This document shows positions 25,785 to 37,400 of a DNA stretch of 64,000 bases, one piece after another. The DNA comes from Bombus terrestris (Eukaryota; Arthropoda; Insecta; Hymenoptera; Apidae). Numbering within the stretch: position 1 is the first letter of the stretch; each line of letters starts with the position of its first letter. The notes beneath the pieces were generated by a model. That model made no database searches. It was not told the DNA's origin and saw only the letters and a program-made list of their open reading frames with translations. The stretch spans positions 6,448,001-6,512,000 of the forward strand of contig NC_063277.1 in the NCBI RefSeq assembly GCF_910591885.1. Direction: 5' to 3'. The translations under genes and the position numbers were made by a program.

Positions 25785-26288
25785 TTAAGGTTATCGGCAG
25801 AACAGACGGCAATCCCTTTGCAAATTTGTCCGGACGTTTAATTACTTAACCGAGTTTTTACGCGCTATCACATTTTAATTCAAGGTATTCCGTCCTCCGA
25901 GAAAGTTTAATTAAAGTTCCTCGGACGTTTTCTCTAACGTAAAGTTCCGACGGCAGTTAGAAAAGTTTAAACATCATTAATTGTACCGTCTTAAAGGAGA
26001 TCGAAGGCAAGACGCAGAACTGTACTAATCTCTTAACGAAGTAAATCTCCCTTGGAAGTTGAAAATGATGGACACGGCCCTTTCATGATCCTTTTCGTGA
26101 TTACTTCCAACACTATTGGAAATAGTCCAATTTTATCTTCAACCTGAACGATACATTTGCTACGTCTATGTTTCCTGCTTAGATATATCTTCATTCCCAT
26201 TATTTTATTTATTTCTTATTTCGATAACGTGTTTCGTATTTGTCGAATGTAAAAAATCGTCGTTGACATCTTTGAGTCTAAATATCTT

Positions 26289-26612
26289 TGTAGCGGCAGT
26301 CGACAACAAAACTTTCCAACGGTTTCGTCGGTACAAAGTATATCACCGAAGCGTAAGTACCGACAGGCCTAATGATCCCTCGATATCCCTACGGTCCTTC
26401 CGCCGAATATTTGGAAGAAGGCGTAGTGGGGATATTGAGGGGCGACAAAAAGAAACGAATTGGATGAAGAAAACAGTTGAAAACAGTGTAACCGAGAAGT
26501 GAGAATCGTCAGTTGGAATCGTCAGTTGTACGTAAACAATCGAAAGCGAGAATTGTTAATAAATATACTGTTAAACACCGCCGACTATTTCTTTGACCCT
26601 ACACGTTCTACA
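26289..26612 (+). mobile_element. Possible solo LTR of an LTR retrotransposon
   Basis: The segment begins TGTAG and ends CTACA at either 26603 or 26612. AATAAA lies at 26558-26563, 40-55 bp before the end, where an LTR poly-A signal belongs. A 13-bp tandem GAATCGTCAGTTG sits at 26503-26528. No target-site duplication or paired LTR is visible, and the plus-strand frame across it (26116-26502) shows no retroelement motif. The 5' edge is the least certain point. Confidence 0.35.
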
Positions 26613-27310
26613 CCAAAATCATCTCATCTTTATGAATTCAGTAAATAGTACTTCTGGTCATAAAGCGCGTGCACAATTATAAGAAGTCTCATTTAGAATA
26701 TTTCGTTGACAATTAGATTTAGAGTTGATAAAAATGGCAGGACTTGTACTTCGAATTCAATGCGCCTTCTTTCAAATAAATATTTATTATAATAACATGT
26801 TTTGCTTTTTCTACAAAGTTACATATATCGGTGCATTTACTATAGCAGATATCAAAATGTAATCGTTATAAGCACACGATAACTTGAGACTATGAAATAT
26901 CGATGTTGTATATTGAAGTGAGAAAACGCTGTTGATAGTTGGAATCTTTTATTGTTTCGAATTGTTTGCTAAGTTTATTGGAGTATTACAGTATTTTTAT
27001 TCATGAAAACGACTATTAAGCGAATGTAAAACTGATCAATTTTACAGCAAACGTAAAAAGAAAATTATATGCACAACTCTCTAATTTTACTCTCTCTACC
27101 TCCTCGATTAAAATTCAATTTCGATCAAAGACATATATTCTATATATAATCCTTATGCTACTTTAAACAATCGATAATTTAAAATTGATTCAATCCACGA
27201 CAAAGAAAAAGAATCAATACCACAAATCCACAGAATAAAAAAAAAATCGATTATATACATGATTCTCTAATTTCACCCTCTCTACACCCACAATTAACGT
27301 TCAGTTTCCA
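26613..27310. other. AT-rich gene-free stretch
   Basis: I see nothing beyond ordinary AT-rich sequence and a short A run near 27238. Confidence 0.5.
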
Positions 27311-27313
27311 TCA

Positions 27314-27361
27314 AAGAGAGAGGACGGATAGAGAGAGAGAGAGAGATAGAGAGAGTGAGAG

Positions 27362-27392
<31 letters not shown>

Positions 27393-27400
27393 GAAGGGAA
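27314..27400 (+). repeat. Compound GA/GT microsatellite
   Basis: GA-rich repeats interrupted by a (GT)n run at about 27360-27374, then further GA. The Ser/Leu frame on the minus strand is its translation. Confidence 0.85.
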
Positions 27401-28180
27401 AGAAGAAGGCGGAGAACCGTTCACGATTTTCCTGTTCCGAATTCTTTGATGCTGCGCAATTGTTGAAGCAACTTTCCTAAGAACTTGACAGAGCAAAGGG
27501 AGAGAGCGTACCCCTAGCGAACTCGTCCTTCGCGTAACTATTGATTTCCGGAAGGTCGGTCGGGGAGGGGGGAGGGGTTCCTCTGCTGGTGCGAATCATT
27601 CTGTTTCGAAGGGAGAGGAGGGTTGGGTTGTCAGAGGGGCGGAAAGAAACTACCACCAATACGGCAGGCGTCACGAGAGAAGAGAGGAACGTGGTTTGCG
27701 ATGGTACGGCTGGAATTCGGAGGGTAAAATCGAGTCGAACGAATCAGCTGTTTTGGACAAAAGAAACGTCGAACGCTTGCCTCTAATCGACTTACTAGCC
27801 GTGACGCGATGAACGCGATATACCGCGGCAAGAGGCAACGATGCATTTTTTACGAGTTTCACTATGCATCGTATCGAATTGTAACAAAAGGTGGGCCACC
27901 AGAAAATGCTGCCCAGTTCGAATGGCTAATTCACTTTATTACGTTACCTCTCTACGGCGAAAGAGGGGGGATTGTTTCGCGTTCCCATTTTCCGACCTGT
28001 GATTGTAATTCCGCTTTATAAATAATTTCGTACTTCACAGCCAAGTTTAAATAACGTTCTGACGGTGAAAATTTTTCTTCGATTCGATTCGGATGATCGT
28101 TGAATTGGGTCGCACGTGCAAATTTTGAGCATACGTATATAGAGATATGCATTACGCAATTTTCTTTGCTGTCTGAAATC
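27401..28180. other. GC-richer, CpG-containing block
   Basis: Several overlapping frames of 60-81 codons on both strands, none convincing. A G-rich plus-strand run lies near 27555-27580. It is a possible regulatory island. Confidence 0.3.
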
Positions 28181-30680
28181 ACTCCAAGGAAGTGAAATTG
28201 ACTCCAGAAAATCCAGTTATTTTCCGATTTTGCCTTATAGCTCGCTACGAAATTGATATATTTTTCACGAAATGATGGTCGTAATTGAAAGAAGCAACTT
28301 TCGTCTGAAAACTTCTCTCTGTTTTTTATAGTTTACGAGTCATAATTCAAACTCGGTAAATAGCAGGATTTTCAAGGATCAATTTCACCCCCTTAGAGTG
28401 AATTTGAGTAGGAAGAAAAATTGCGTAGTACATATCTAAATATCCTCTACATATACCCCAAATTTAATAATAGCTAAAATATAATTTTTTGGATTTTTGG
28501 GTTGGGGATTTACCCCTGTGAGAAAGGTTTTTTCATATTTTAGCGATAAAGAATAATTTATTATATTCTACGCGATTATTAGTTATACTGTTACATTGGT
28601 AGGTTTATTTTTAATAATTTTCTAATAAATGGTGTTTTATAATAACCAAAATTACATAGAGCTTTAAACGTTATGTTACAGTTCTGTTATTTGTCCTGGA
28701 AATTCGACTCAGAGCGGTTTATTCAACTATATAAATAGTTACTTATATGTTAATGTTTAATTAGTCAGCAGTGTGTGTAAAACAAACGAAGCACGACAGT
28801 GAAAACAATTTCCTTAATTAATTTCTTGTTACGTCAAGCCTTCATTGATATTTACAATATCGCCACAGTTATTCGTCTGCTACTTACAACAAGCGAAGGT
28901 AAACATGAATGTTCTGGAATTTACACACAAGCTATAACTAGGTATAACGACTGTGGCATCGTAAACAAATGACTGTAAATACTACTACTGTTATTAAGAC
29001 TTAAACATATATCGTTTCAGATTAAAGATTATACCTTATATAACTTATTTTGTATTATGACATCTATATACCGTATTGTAATAATTCACCGTATTTGTAG
29101 ATATATAAAATATTTGTATAATCCATTTGTACTTTCAAACGAAACGTAATAAACATTATTAAAATTTATCTCTATAAAAACACCTTCGTTAAAGGCTATT
29201 GTTGCTGAACACTCACTTGTCCTGACTAAGGAACACAGAACCATACTTCATAAATAAACGATCCATAATACTTGTAAATCTAAGGACAAGTAACCTCTGA
29301 TTTAAAAAAGCAGAAAACGGAAGTACATATATCGTAAGAGAATACGGAAAGATCTTGATCACGTTCTGACGGTCAAGACTGAATCCCTATCACTGATCTC
29401 TTCATCCCTTTCTACGTATAAACGCAAACAGTATTCACATTAAAATATTGGCCCAGTAGACATCGTATTCAAGTGTATATTCCATGTAGAGTAGTATTGT
29501 CTGGATACACGTAATGGGAGCATTAGACAGGTCGAAAGAGGCGAACAGGTAGACGACAAAACAGCATCCAAAGAAAAAGTCCCTAGTATCCTTAGTATAC
29601 ATAATGGAGAGCTAGTCTTTCCCGCAATGGCTCTTGCCTATGGAAGCAGGTGGTCCAACAGCGTCTTCTTTGTGTGCACTGCGTAACACGTGTTCGTCCG
29701 AGAATCCTTCTAAATTTACACCAGCTTATTTATATACAGACTAATGTCTTTCGTCGTGAAGATAGTATGCTAACACGACTTATCTCTCTTCAGACGTTCG
29801 AAATGCTTCGAACAAACAGAAAATAGAATTTTTACATAACGAAGTGAAATGTATCGAAATTTTGGTAATTGTAGAGGTTGTATTTTTTGGCTGAGACCAT
29901 ATTCTCTTTTAAATAAATAAAAATATATATAATATATATTTATAATTATTTGATTAAATGAATATATTATATATATTTATTTTTATTTTATTTATTAATA
30001 TTTATATAATCATAATGTATATATACGAATTTGAAACTATCTGTGATAGAGATAGAAAAAAAAGGGAGACCTTCTTTGTACAAGTTTCAGTACATTTTTT
30101 GCAGGACCTGTTTAAACATAATCACTTTAAACGAATCAATATTATCTCTGAAAATTGCCCAGTTTGGAGCCCCCTTTCATGTAGAAAAGAGTTCATTTAT
30201 CGCTTAATTACATCTTGCCAGTTTAAACTAATTAAATCTTCGTAATTGAGTTAAGATAAAGAATTCCTAAGAAAATCAATTTTCTATGTTACAAGACTTC
30301 CGTCATATTTTTCCAGTATTACTCTACACGTATATATATTAAATATTTAGTTAATTAATTATCAAGATATCTGTAACTAAAATTAGATCCTTTTTTTATT
30401 CTGAATATTCAATTAATATTATTATTCTTTTTACTCACTATTCCAATTGTTTCAGTATGTTAAGCAGCATGTTTGACCGAAAAAGAAAAGAATGTAACAG
30501 ATACGCACATTGACGGAAGACAAATGACGAAAGTTATACCATTCGAATAGAAATACCTACGTAATTTAATTTACAGAAATTCTAAACAGTAAAAAACGAG
30601 ACTCAAATCTTCTAGTACATATCGTGATCTCTGATTCGAATTGATTTAGGAAGAAAATCAAAAACTGCTGTAGATATCAA
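28181..30680. other. AT-rich stretch with imperfect AT hairpin
   Basis: I see no gene. An inverted repeat of AT-rich arms (29911-29940 and 29961-29998) surrounds a 20-nt loop. A plus-strand acceptor-like CCAATTGTTTCAG ends near 30455 without an open exon after it. Confidence 0.5.
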
Positions 30681-31010
30681 ATATTTGAACAGACGCACGG
30701 TTAATGTCATCGATGTAAGCTACTTAATTTCTTTTGCGGAAGGAAAGCACAGGGACAAAGAGCGGCAAAACTTTCGTTTCCTACGTGGCCGGAATAGCAG
30801 CTTAGACAGAAGATCCGCTTGTTTCTTAATGAAAGGGCCCCCGGCCAAGGCTCAGTCCTTTGCGACGGTGCTATTGTGATTACAAGAACCTCTGCTCTAT
30901 CGGCTTGCCGAGGCAATTATAGGAGCGTGCAAAAAAAGGGAAGGAAGAGTTGCAAGAACGGGACACGGAGGAGTATGCAGGAATTACACACTGGCGTACC
31001 ATAATTATGT
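30681..31010. other. GC-richer block
   Basis: Short overlapping frames on both strands with no recognisable protein. It may be regulatory. Confidence 0.25.
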
Positions 31011-31150
31011 CTGCTGGTAACTATATTCATTCCGTACAGCCATATACGTGGACAGGATGTATCCAATATCTTAGTTAAATTTTTCGCCTTTTATATAGAT
31101 ATTGCGTTTTTCGCTCGTTTATATACTTTAAACAATTATGCAACTTGTGG

Positions 31151-31360
31151 TAGAATATTAGTTTTGCAAATATAAATAATGTCATAGTCTGGAGTATACA
31201 AGATACGTTGAAAAATTATATAAGTTCTGATAGAATGTTAATGTGACAAATATAAAGAATATTACAGTCACGAGATTAATATACGTTAAAATTTGTATAA
31301 TTTGTAATGTTAATCTCGAGAACATAAAGAATAGTATAATCTCGAAAATGGAAAAATATA
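31151..31360. repeat. Degenerate minisatellite, period about 75-80 bp
   Basis: Units start near 31151 (TAGAATATTA), 31231 (TAGAATGTTA) and 31305 (TAATGTTA). They share CAAATATAAA/ACATAAAGAAT, a CAGTC/TAATC block with GAG or GA, and, in the first two, ATACGTT. About 2.5 copies. Confidence 0.6.
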
Positions 31361-31517
31361 ATCTCCTTATACAGAGTTTGAACGAAATATTTTCATAATT
31401 GTACAGTAAAATAAATATTTCCTGAATTGTTGATGAAACAGGCTTCGATAACTTTCTTAAGTTAAATTTCCACTGAATAGGATCATCATATTATGTGATT
31501 ATATTTAAACGTGTATA

Positions 31518-31727
31518 TTAGGTGGTCCCAAAAGTTTTTTGGTTTTATAAGGAAATAATAGAAGCACACTTTGTTTTATATTATTTTATTAAATTATGTA
31601 TGATCCATTTTGTAGTAATAGGACAAAATCAGATCATATATAAAATTCAATAAAATAATATAAAACCAACAATATTGTGCATTTATTATTTCCTTATAAA
31701 ACCAAAGAAACTTTTGGGTCAATCTAA
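31518..31727. mobile_element. Mariner-type MITE
   Basis: A 210-bp element flanked by TA on each side (31516-31517 and 31728-31729). The left end TTAGGTGGTCCCAAAAGTTT and the reverse complement of the right end, TTAGATTGACCCAAAAGTTT, match at all but a few positions, and pairing continues through GGTTTTATAAGGAAATAATA, giving about 43-bp terminal repeats. TTAGGTNGNCCCAAAAGT-type ends with TA target duplication are characteristic of mariner. There is no transposase frame, so it would depend on an autonomous relative. Confidence 0.88.
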
Positions 31728-34097
31728 TATTTTAAGTTCTTAAGTTCTCCAGTTTCGTAATGAGTGACTAAAGAAAAGTTTAACCAACAAAGCAATGGTT
31801 GTCATCAAGATTCGATTTTCCAATTGGTATACTCAGTACACCACATAATTGCATGTAAGCAATATGGTTGGTAATCCGATTTACTGTTCGAAATTAATCG
31901 CAATTGGAGTCTGTATGAAATAACGCGAGATACTGAATCGATTAAACGTTTCACCGCGATGGTCCACTCATTGAGAATTGTACCGGCGTGCAAAACATTT
32001 CATTACGACGAAAACATAGCCAGACTGGTTTCGTGCGCAAGCATATCGCTCTTATACTTGCTCAATCTATACAAAATCTGGTTTTCAAATTTCCCAGATT
32101 ATATCTATTAAAATTATTATATTGCTATGTACATATTCATACTATTGCGAAATGGAGCTATATCACTATGTGTATAATTATAGAATATGAATTATTATTA
32201 GGATAATCCCTTCGATCTGTTTGCTCAATAGAACGTTTCGGGAATGACTGTCTGTTTTCTTTATTTAATTAATATTTCGGAAATCGATAGAGACTGATCC
32301 ATCTTTTGAATTTCGACCATATACGTAAGGCAGGCTTTGGTATTACACGCTGTAATTATCGAATGCCCCGAACAATATCATTACACAAGGAAGTAACTTT
32401 TTCCTGCATGTTTATAAGAAAAATAGAAGGAAAGCATGTGGCCACGATTTTCTTTTTCTCTTATCACATTGAACGTGGGAAAACGCGATTGCGAAACTAC
32501 TATCGAAACTACAATACTAACGTAAGCAATATAAATTTAATGAAATGCAGAATATTAACTATATATAATACTATAGGAATGTTCTGTTTTCTGAGGAGCA
32601 AAGAATTAATTAAATAATTACAATAATTGGGTTTCTTGCTTCTCCATTGTTATACAATGTTTCATCTATCAAAAACCACATTAGCGATTTTTGTATTCGG
32701 TTTACAAAAGATTGTAATCTTATACTTTGACGAAAATTTTGTAGCGAAAAATGTGCAATATATCTGAAAATATTCTCCATAGGAATTCAAGATGTTTCAA
32801 TAAAAGAAACAAAAAAAGGAACGTAAATGTTATATATTATTCTTTTTCTGCAACGCGCAAAATATCGATTGCATCAGAATGTTTAACTGTGCTATACGCG
32901 TCTATCTTTTCCTAAACAAAACGCATGATTAGATTTCATGTTATTATGCTGCAGTTTAGGATTACTTATGCTCGATTATGCGTATAGCGTAATACGTATT
33001 GAAATACGGGGTAGTGCAACTAGTTAAGGGATGAAATGCATATTGCTACTCACGGCGCGACGTATCGGTTGATTAATGATTTAAGCTACGGGTTTCTCGT
33101 TTTCCAACAACAGCCATTAGAACACAACTCATGGTGTAACACGACGGACATCATGAAAGCGAGTATAAAGTAGTTAACCAGTTTTCAAATTACAACAGTT
33201 TGATTAATCTACTCGCACACTCTACTACATTGTTCTAACGATTATTTAGTTTCCATTGTCTAGATTAACAAAGTTGTTATGTACAGAGAAATTTATTGTT
33301 GTAACGACGATTGTTGTAATTGTATAGGTATACAGCTGTTCTCGTCATAATTCAAACAAAGTATTATTTTATAGATCAAAAGTCAAAATAACCGCAATCA
33401 TTCCTGACAAATGTATGTAGCATTAAACATTCTACGAAATGCAGAAAACAATATGACAAATGTATCTACATATATTTTAGTACTTTTATATTCTACTATA
33501 AGTTTTCCAAATTGGAAATAAATTTTATGTCAAACGTCAGAATTAAATTCAACGTGAGCTTTATGTCCTCCAATACAGAGAACCATTAAGGTATTTGCTT
33601 AGCCTGTTTGTCAAAATTTGTTCTACGTTCAGCCCTATAATATATAGTATAAACCGCATGGCCATTACTATCACAATCTATACGTATTATGTGTAATTAT
33701 GTTTAATCGATGTACTTTCTCGATCTTCTCGTACTACATACGTATTAAAGAGCCATTATACCTTGCCATCTTATAATTGTAGACGCGATGTTTATTTATT
33801 TAAGGATACGTGTATATTTTATTAACTTGGTGTATTCAAATAAGTTATTTTTCCACAAGCAGCAGATAAATAGATATTTGCAGTCTTGGTGGAAATTAAA
33901 TTCCAACGACCAATTCCACGAAAATTTCTTTACGCAGCCTATAGGAAAACTAAAACTCCTCAAACGTTGTATCGAAATATCGTATAATAATAACAATAAT
34001 AACAAATCATCGAGAACAAATAAAGCGGGATCGCGTGACACGAATAAGCGAGGTTGGAGTAAATCGAGGGACGATGGTTGAAGGCAGCCCGTCCATT
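31728..34097. other. AT-rich gene-free stretch
   Basis: I see no gene. Frames at 32306-32617 and 33788-34081 are AT-rich with no recognisable motif. A minus-strand donor-like GCC|GTGAGTAGC occurs near 33060 without an acceptor partner. Confidence 0.5.
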
Positions 34098-34101
34098 ATG
34101 A

Positions 34102-34461
34102 TGTTACAATCACGCGGAAGAAAATGTTCGTGTATCGAGAGGAAAAGAATGGGAAAAGAAAAGGGGACCAGATTGGAACAGGGGGGGGGGGAGAATTAAG
34201 CTGACGATGAGAGCGGCAGAGGCTTCGAAAATGGATCCGGAGAAAATTCAGGGAACGATAAGGCGCGCGCACCAGTCCACAGATCGCCAGTCGTTTAGAT
34301 TCGCATTTCACGCAGCGCCGGCCCTCTAGATGGCTTGCTATTGTGCGCCGGATATTTTATACTGTATGAAGATGAAAGGCAATAAAGATTGTGGCCTATT
34401 GTGTTGCCTCGGTTAAATTCAAATAGCCGTTGTTTTATTTTTCAAAAAGAATCCCCCGACA
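34102..34461 (+). mobile_element. Possible solo LTR (Ty3/gypsy-like ends)
   Basis: Begins TGTTACAATCACGCGG and ends CCCCCGACA, with AATAAA at 34381-34386. Flanks are ATGA (left) and CTGA (right) if the TG...CA ends are used. Shifting the ends inward by a base or two gives a perfect 5-bp duplication TGATG at 34099-34103 and 34463-34467. A G11 run lies at 34181-34191. TG...CA ends plus a poly-A signal and a near or perfect target duplication fit a solo LTR left by recombination. No internal region remains. Confidence 0.45.
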
Positions 34462-34467
34462 CTGATG

Positions 34468-37400
34468 CTTCTAGTTTAGGCAAGTTATAACAGTATCTTG
34501 TTTCTATTTATACTTTGATACTTTTACAACAGAAATTCGATACGTTGTAACGAGCCTGCAAAGGCTGTGGCCTGGTTGAGTATAAAATACATATATATGC
34601 AGTTTCTTGGAAATTTTAAACGCCCTTCGAAAGCTTATAACGGCAGAAACGTTGCAAAATTGAAATAAATATGGTTACAATTGGTGTATTATAATTGACA
34701 CGATACAAATTTTATTGTGCGGTTATGGTTGTATACTTGTAAGTATTAAAATGATCTTAGTAATACATTACAGAAATGCTTTTTTTCTGTGTACGTTATA
34801 ACGAAGAAATGACTATTTGTACTTCTTGAAAGTAAGAGGAAAAATTCGAATACGAAGTGCCTTATCTTTCAGTGTTGTATTTGGCATTTAAAATTTCAAG
34901 CCAACTTGTTGATCCTTTTAAGTAAACGATGATGGCATTCGTTTCCGGTAAAATTTTAATGCATTATGTCTCCTTTGACTCTTAATACATTTTATAAATA
35001 ATCTTATTAATAATTTAACAATTAGTTTCATGACGCTCGTGTTCCAGCAAATTGCAGGAATACTATAAAGTACAAACTCGAAATAATACGACGATAATAC
35101 AAATGATAATCACGTAGGTACTTATTAGTAACGTTACATTATAGCATACATATATTGATTTTAAGCAATAAATGTTGGCTTTCACGGTTCTAAAAACACA
35201 AACGTGATATATTACACGAGGCACACGTACACAAATCGCAAGCACATCTCGCGGTAAACAATTTCTGTAAATTTTCTTCAGCATGTTTACAATCTAACCG
35301 AGAATGTTAATGACAGTCGGTACTAGCGGACGTCGTCATAAATTGCCCGTAGCGATGCCTATAAATTATCTTTACGCGTATTTCGCAATAAATCATAATA
35401 AATAAGATGGAGGTACGTATTTTTTCGGAAATACGGCTGACCATTTCATTGCTTGTCAGAGAAAATTAATAATAAGCTTCACCGATGACTGTACAGCTTA
35501 TATTTCTTCATTTTCGACTAATCGATCTTTCGAAAGGATATCAAGAGCTCCCACTACGACGTTACAAAAATAAAATAAAATAAAGTAAAATAAATGAAGA
35601 AAAAAGCGATTTGCGGTTTTGTCATCGTGAAAATCATAATGCCATCCACGTGCCACGTGAATCAACGAGTGGCTAATTTCTGAATCCATTAAAGGCCGAG
35701 TGAATGTAGATAAAATGAGTTGTCAAAATTCCAAAAGTATGTTAGAATAATAAATGTGTTATAAAAGCGTACAATATAAACCAGAGGTATAAAGGTACTA
35801 TAATTTTATGAAGCGATAATCAGTATCATAGTGTTATGAAATACTTAAATTTCTCCAAGCTTTATAAAATTTGGGGATCCAAGTGGGAGGAGAAATAGTA
35901 ATAGAAAAATAAGAAACAGTTAGAGGAAAATGTGGGGCAAGTTTTTGGAATTTATTCTCATGATCACAATGTGAATTCAATAAAACTCAATGATTGAATA
36001 GAACTTACTGTGTGTTTATTGAGTAAAATGAAATTATAAATGAAACACGCATTAACGCAACGTTGACGCTTAACAGGTTAAAAGGATTTGCGAAAATAAA
36101 GAGAATCAAATGGTGGAAAGATGTTCAGAAACAAGAAGGCGAAGTCGCTGATTGTGAATCAAGAAAGAAAAGGAACTCAAGAAAGTGCACAAAGAAATTC
36201 TATCGATGTACCCAGTACTAGATATGGTGTGATTCTTTTATATCACGTTGCCTTTTATTTTCTATTATTGAAGTGTCTCAGCGATTTAATCCTTTATACT
36301 TGGATCTTTTCTCGTTTGGAAGAAATTGCAGTTGATTACAAGAAATTGTAGTTCTTCGCTCCGAGTGGAGAAGTGGGAAGTAATAATTGATATAAATGAG
36401 CGGTTGGTGGCGACGTAATGATGTTGTGATAAAGCAAAATATTATAGTAATAGGTATACGACATAATAAAATAGTACTTATAGAATACAAATCAAGAGTA
36501 CGTATGGTGTTATGGACGCAATAAAAATTTATTACGGTATCAGAAATTATCTTCAGTGTCATTATATGAATTTTATTGACAATCTTTTCAATTTACAGGC
36601 TTTGTAATACCATCATGGTAAATTACTAAACTTTTTAACTGTCTTTTCTTATTATTGTTATAACTGAATTGCATATGTGATTATTGAAATTTATCAGGAA
36701 CATTTAACGTTAGTTTAATGTTAATATTAGATAGAGAAATAATAGTCGGACACGATTAATATAATAAGTATAATAGTTATAAGTGTTAAGACCGTAATTA
36801 GTGAAAGTTTGTATTTCATTTTCATTTACATTTTCTAATCGTTCTCAATTAAGTTGTCTAGCAAATTATACACTTGATATAATTAGGTCGACCCAATAAC
36901 GCCCCTCGTTCACGCATAAGAACTCTACGATAGTAGGTTTTGATCGATTGTACTAATTCGTACTAATTACCTAATCCTAACAACCATGCTCCTCGGCCCA
37001 TTTTGGAACACCCCATTGTCGCACGTAATAACGTGACTCAACGCGTATCCTCGATTAAGCAACCTAGTAATTATGGTTGGACATTAGGGTTAGTTGTATC
37101 ATCGATTAAGTAATTTCCGATCTGCCTCTCGGTAGGTATCAGATTTTTACCAAAAATTAACAATTAGTATTTTATAAAAATAAACAATATTTATAGGAAA
37201 ATATTGCTTTACGCCAATATAAAAATATAAACATTTTAATAACAGTTAAAAACAACTCTTTGTTTTTGTATGAAAATTAATAATCAAATTATATGTGATT
37301 AAAAATATGTAGTCTTATATGTATGTAGAAATAAAAATATTATACGTAGAACGAAAGATAGTTTGAAACAGCTTCTAAGACTGATTATATCCGGCACTTT

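Noticed and set aside
36888..36905. TTAGGTCGACCCAA as a mariner end
   Set aside because: The homology stops after about 14 bases and no partner inverted end was found.
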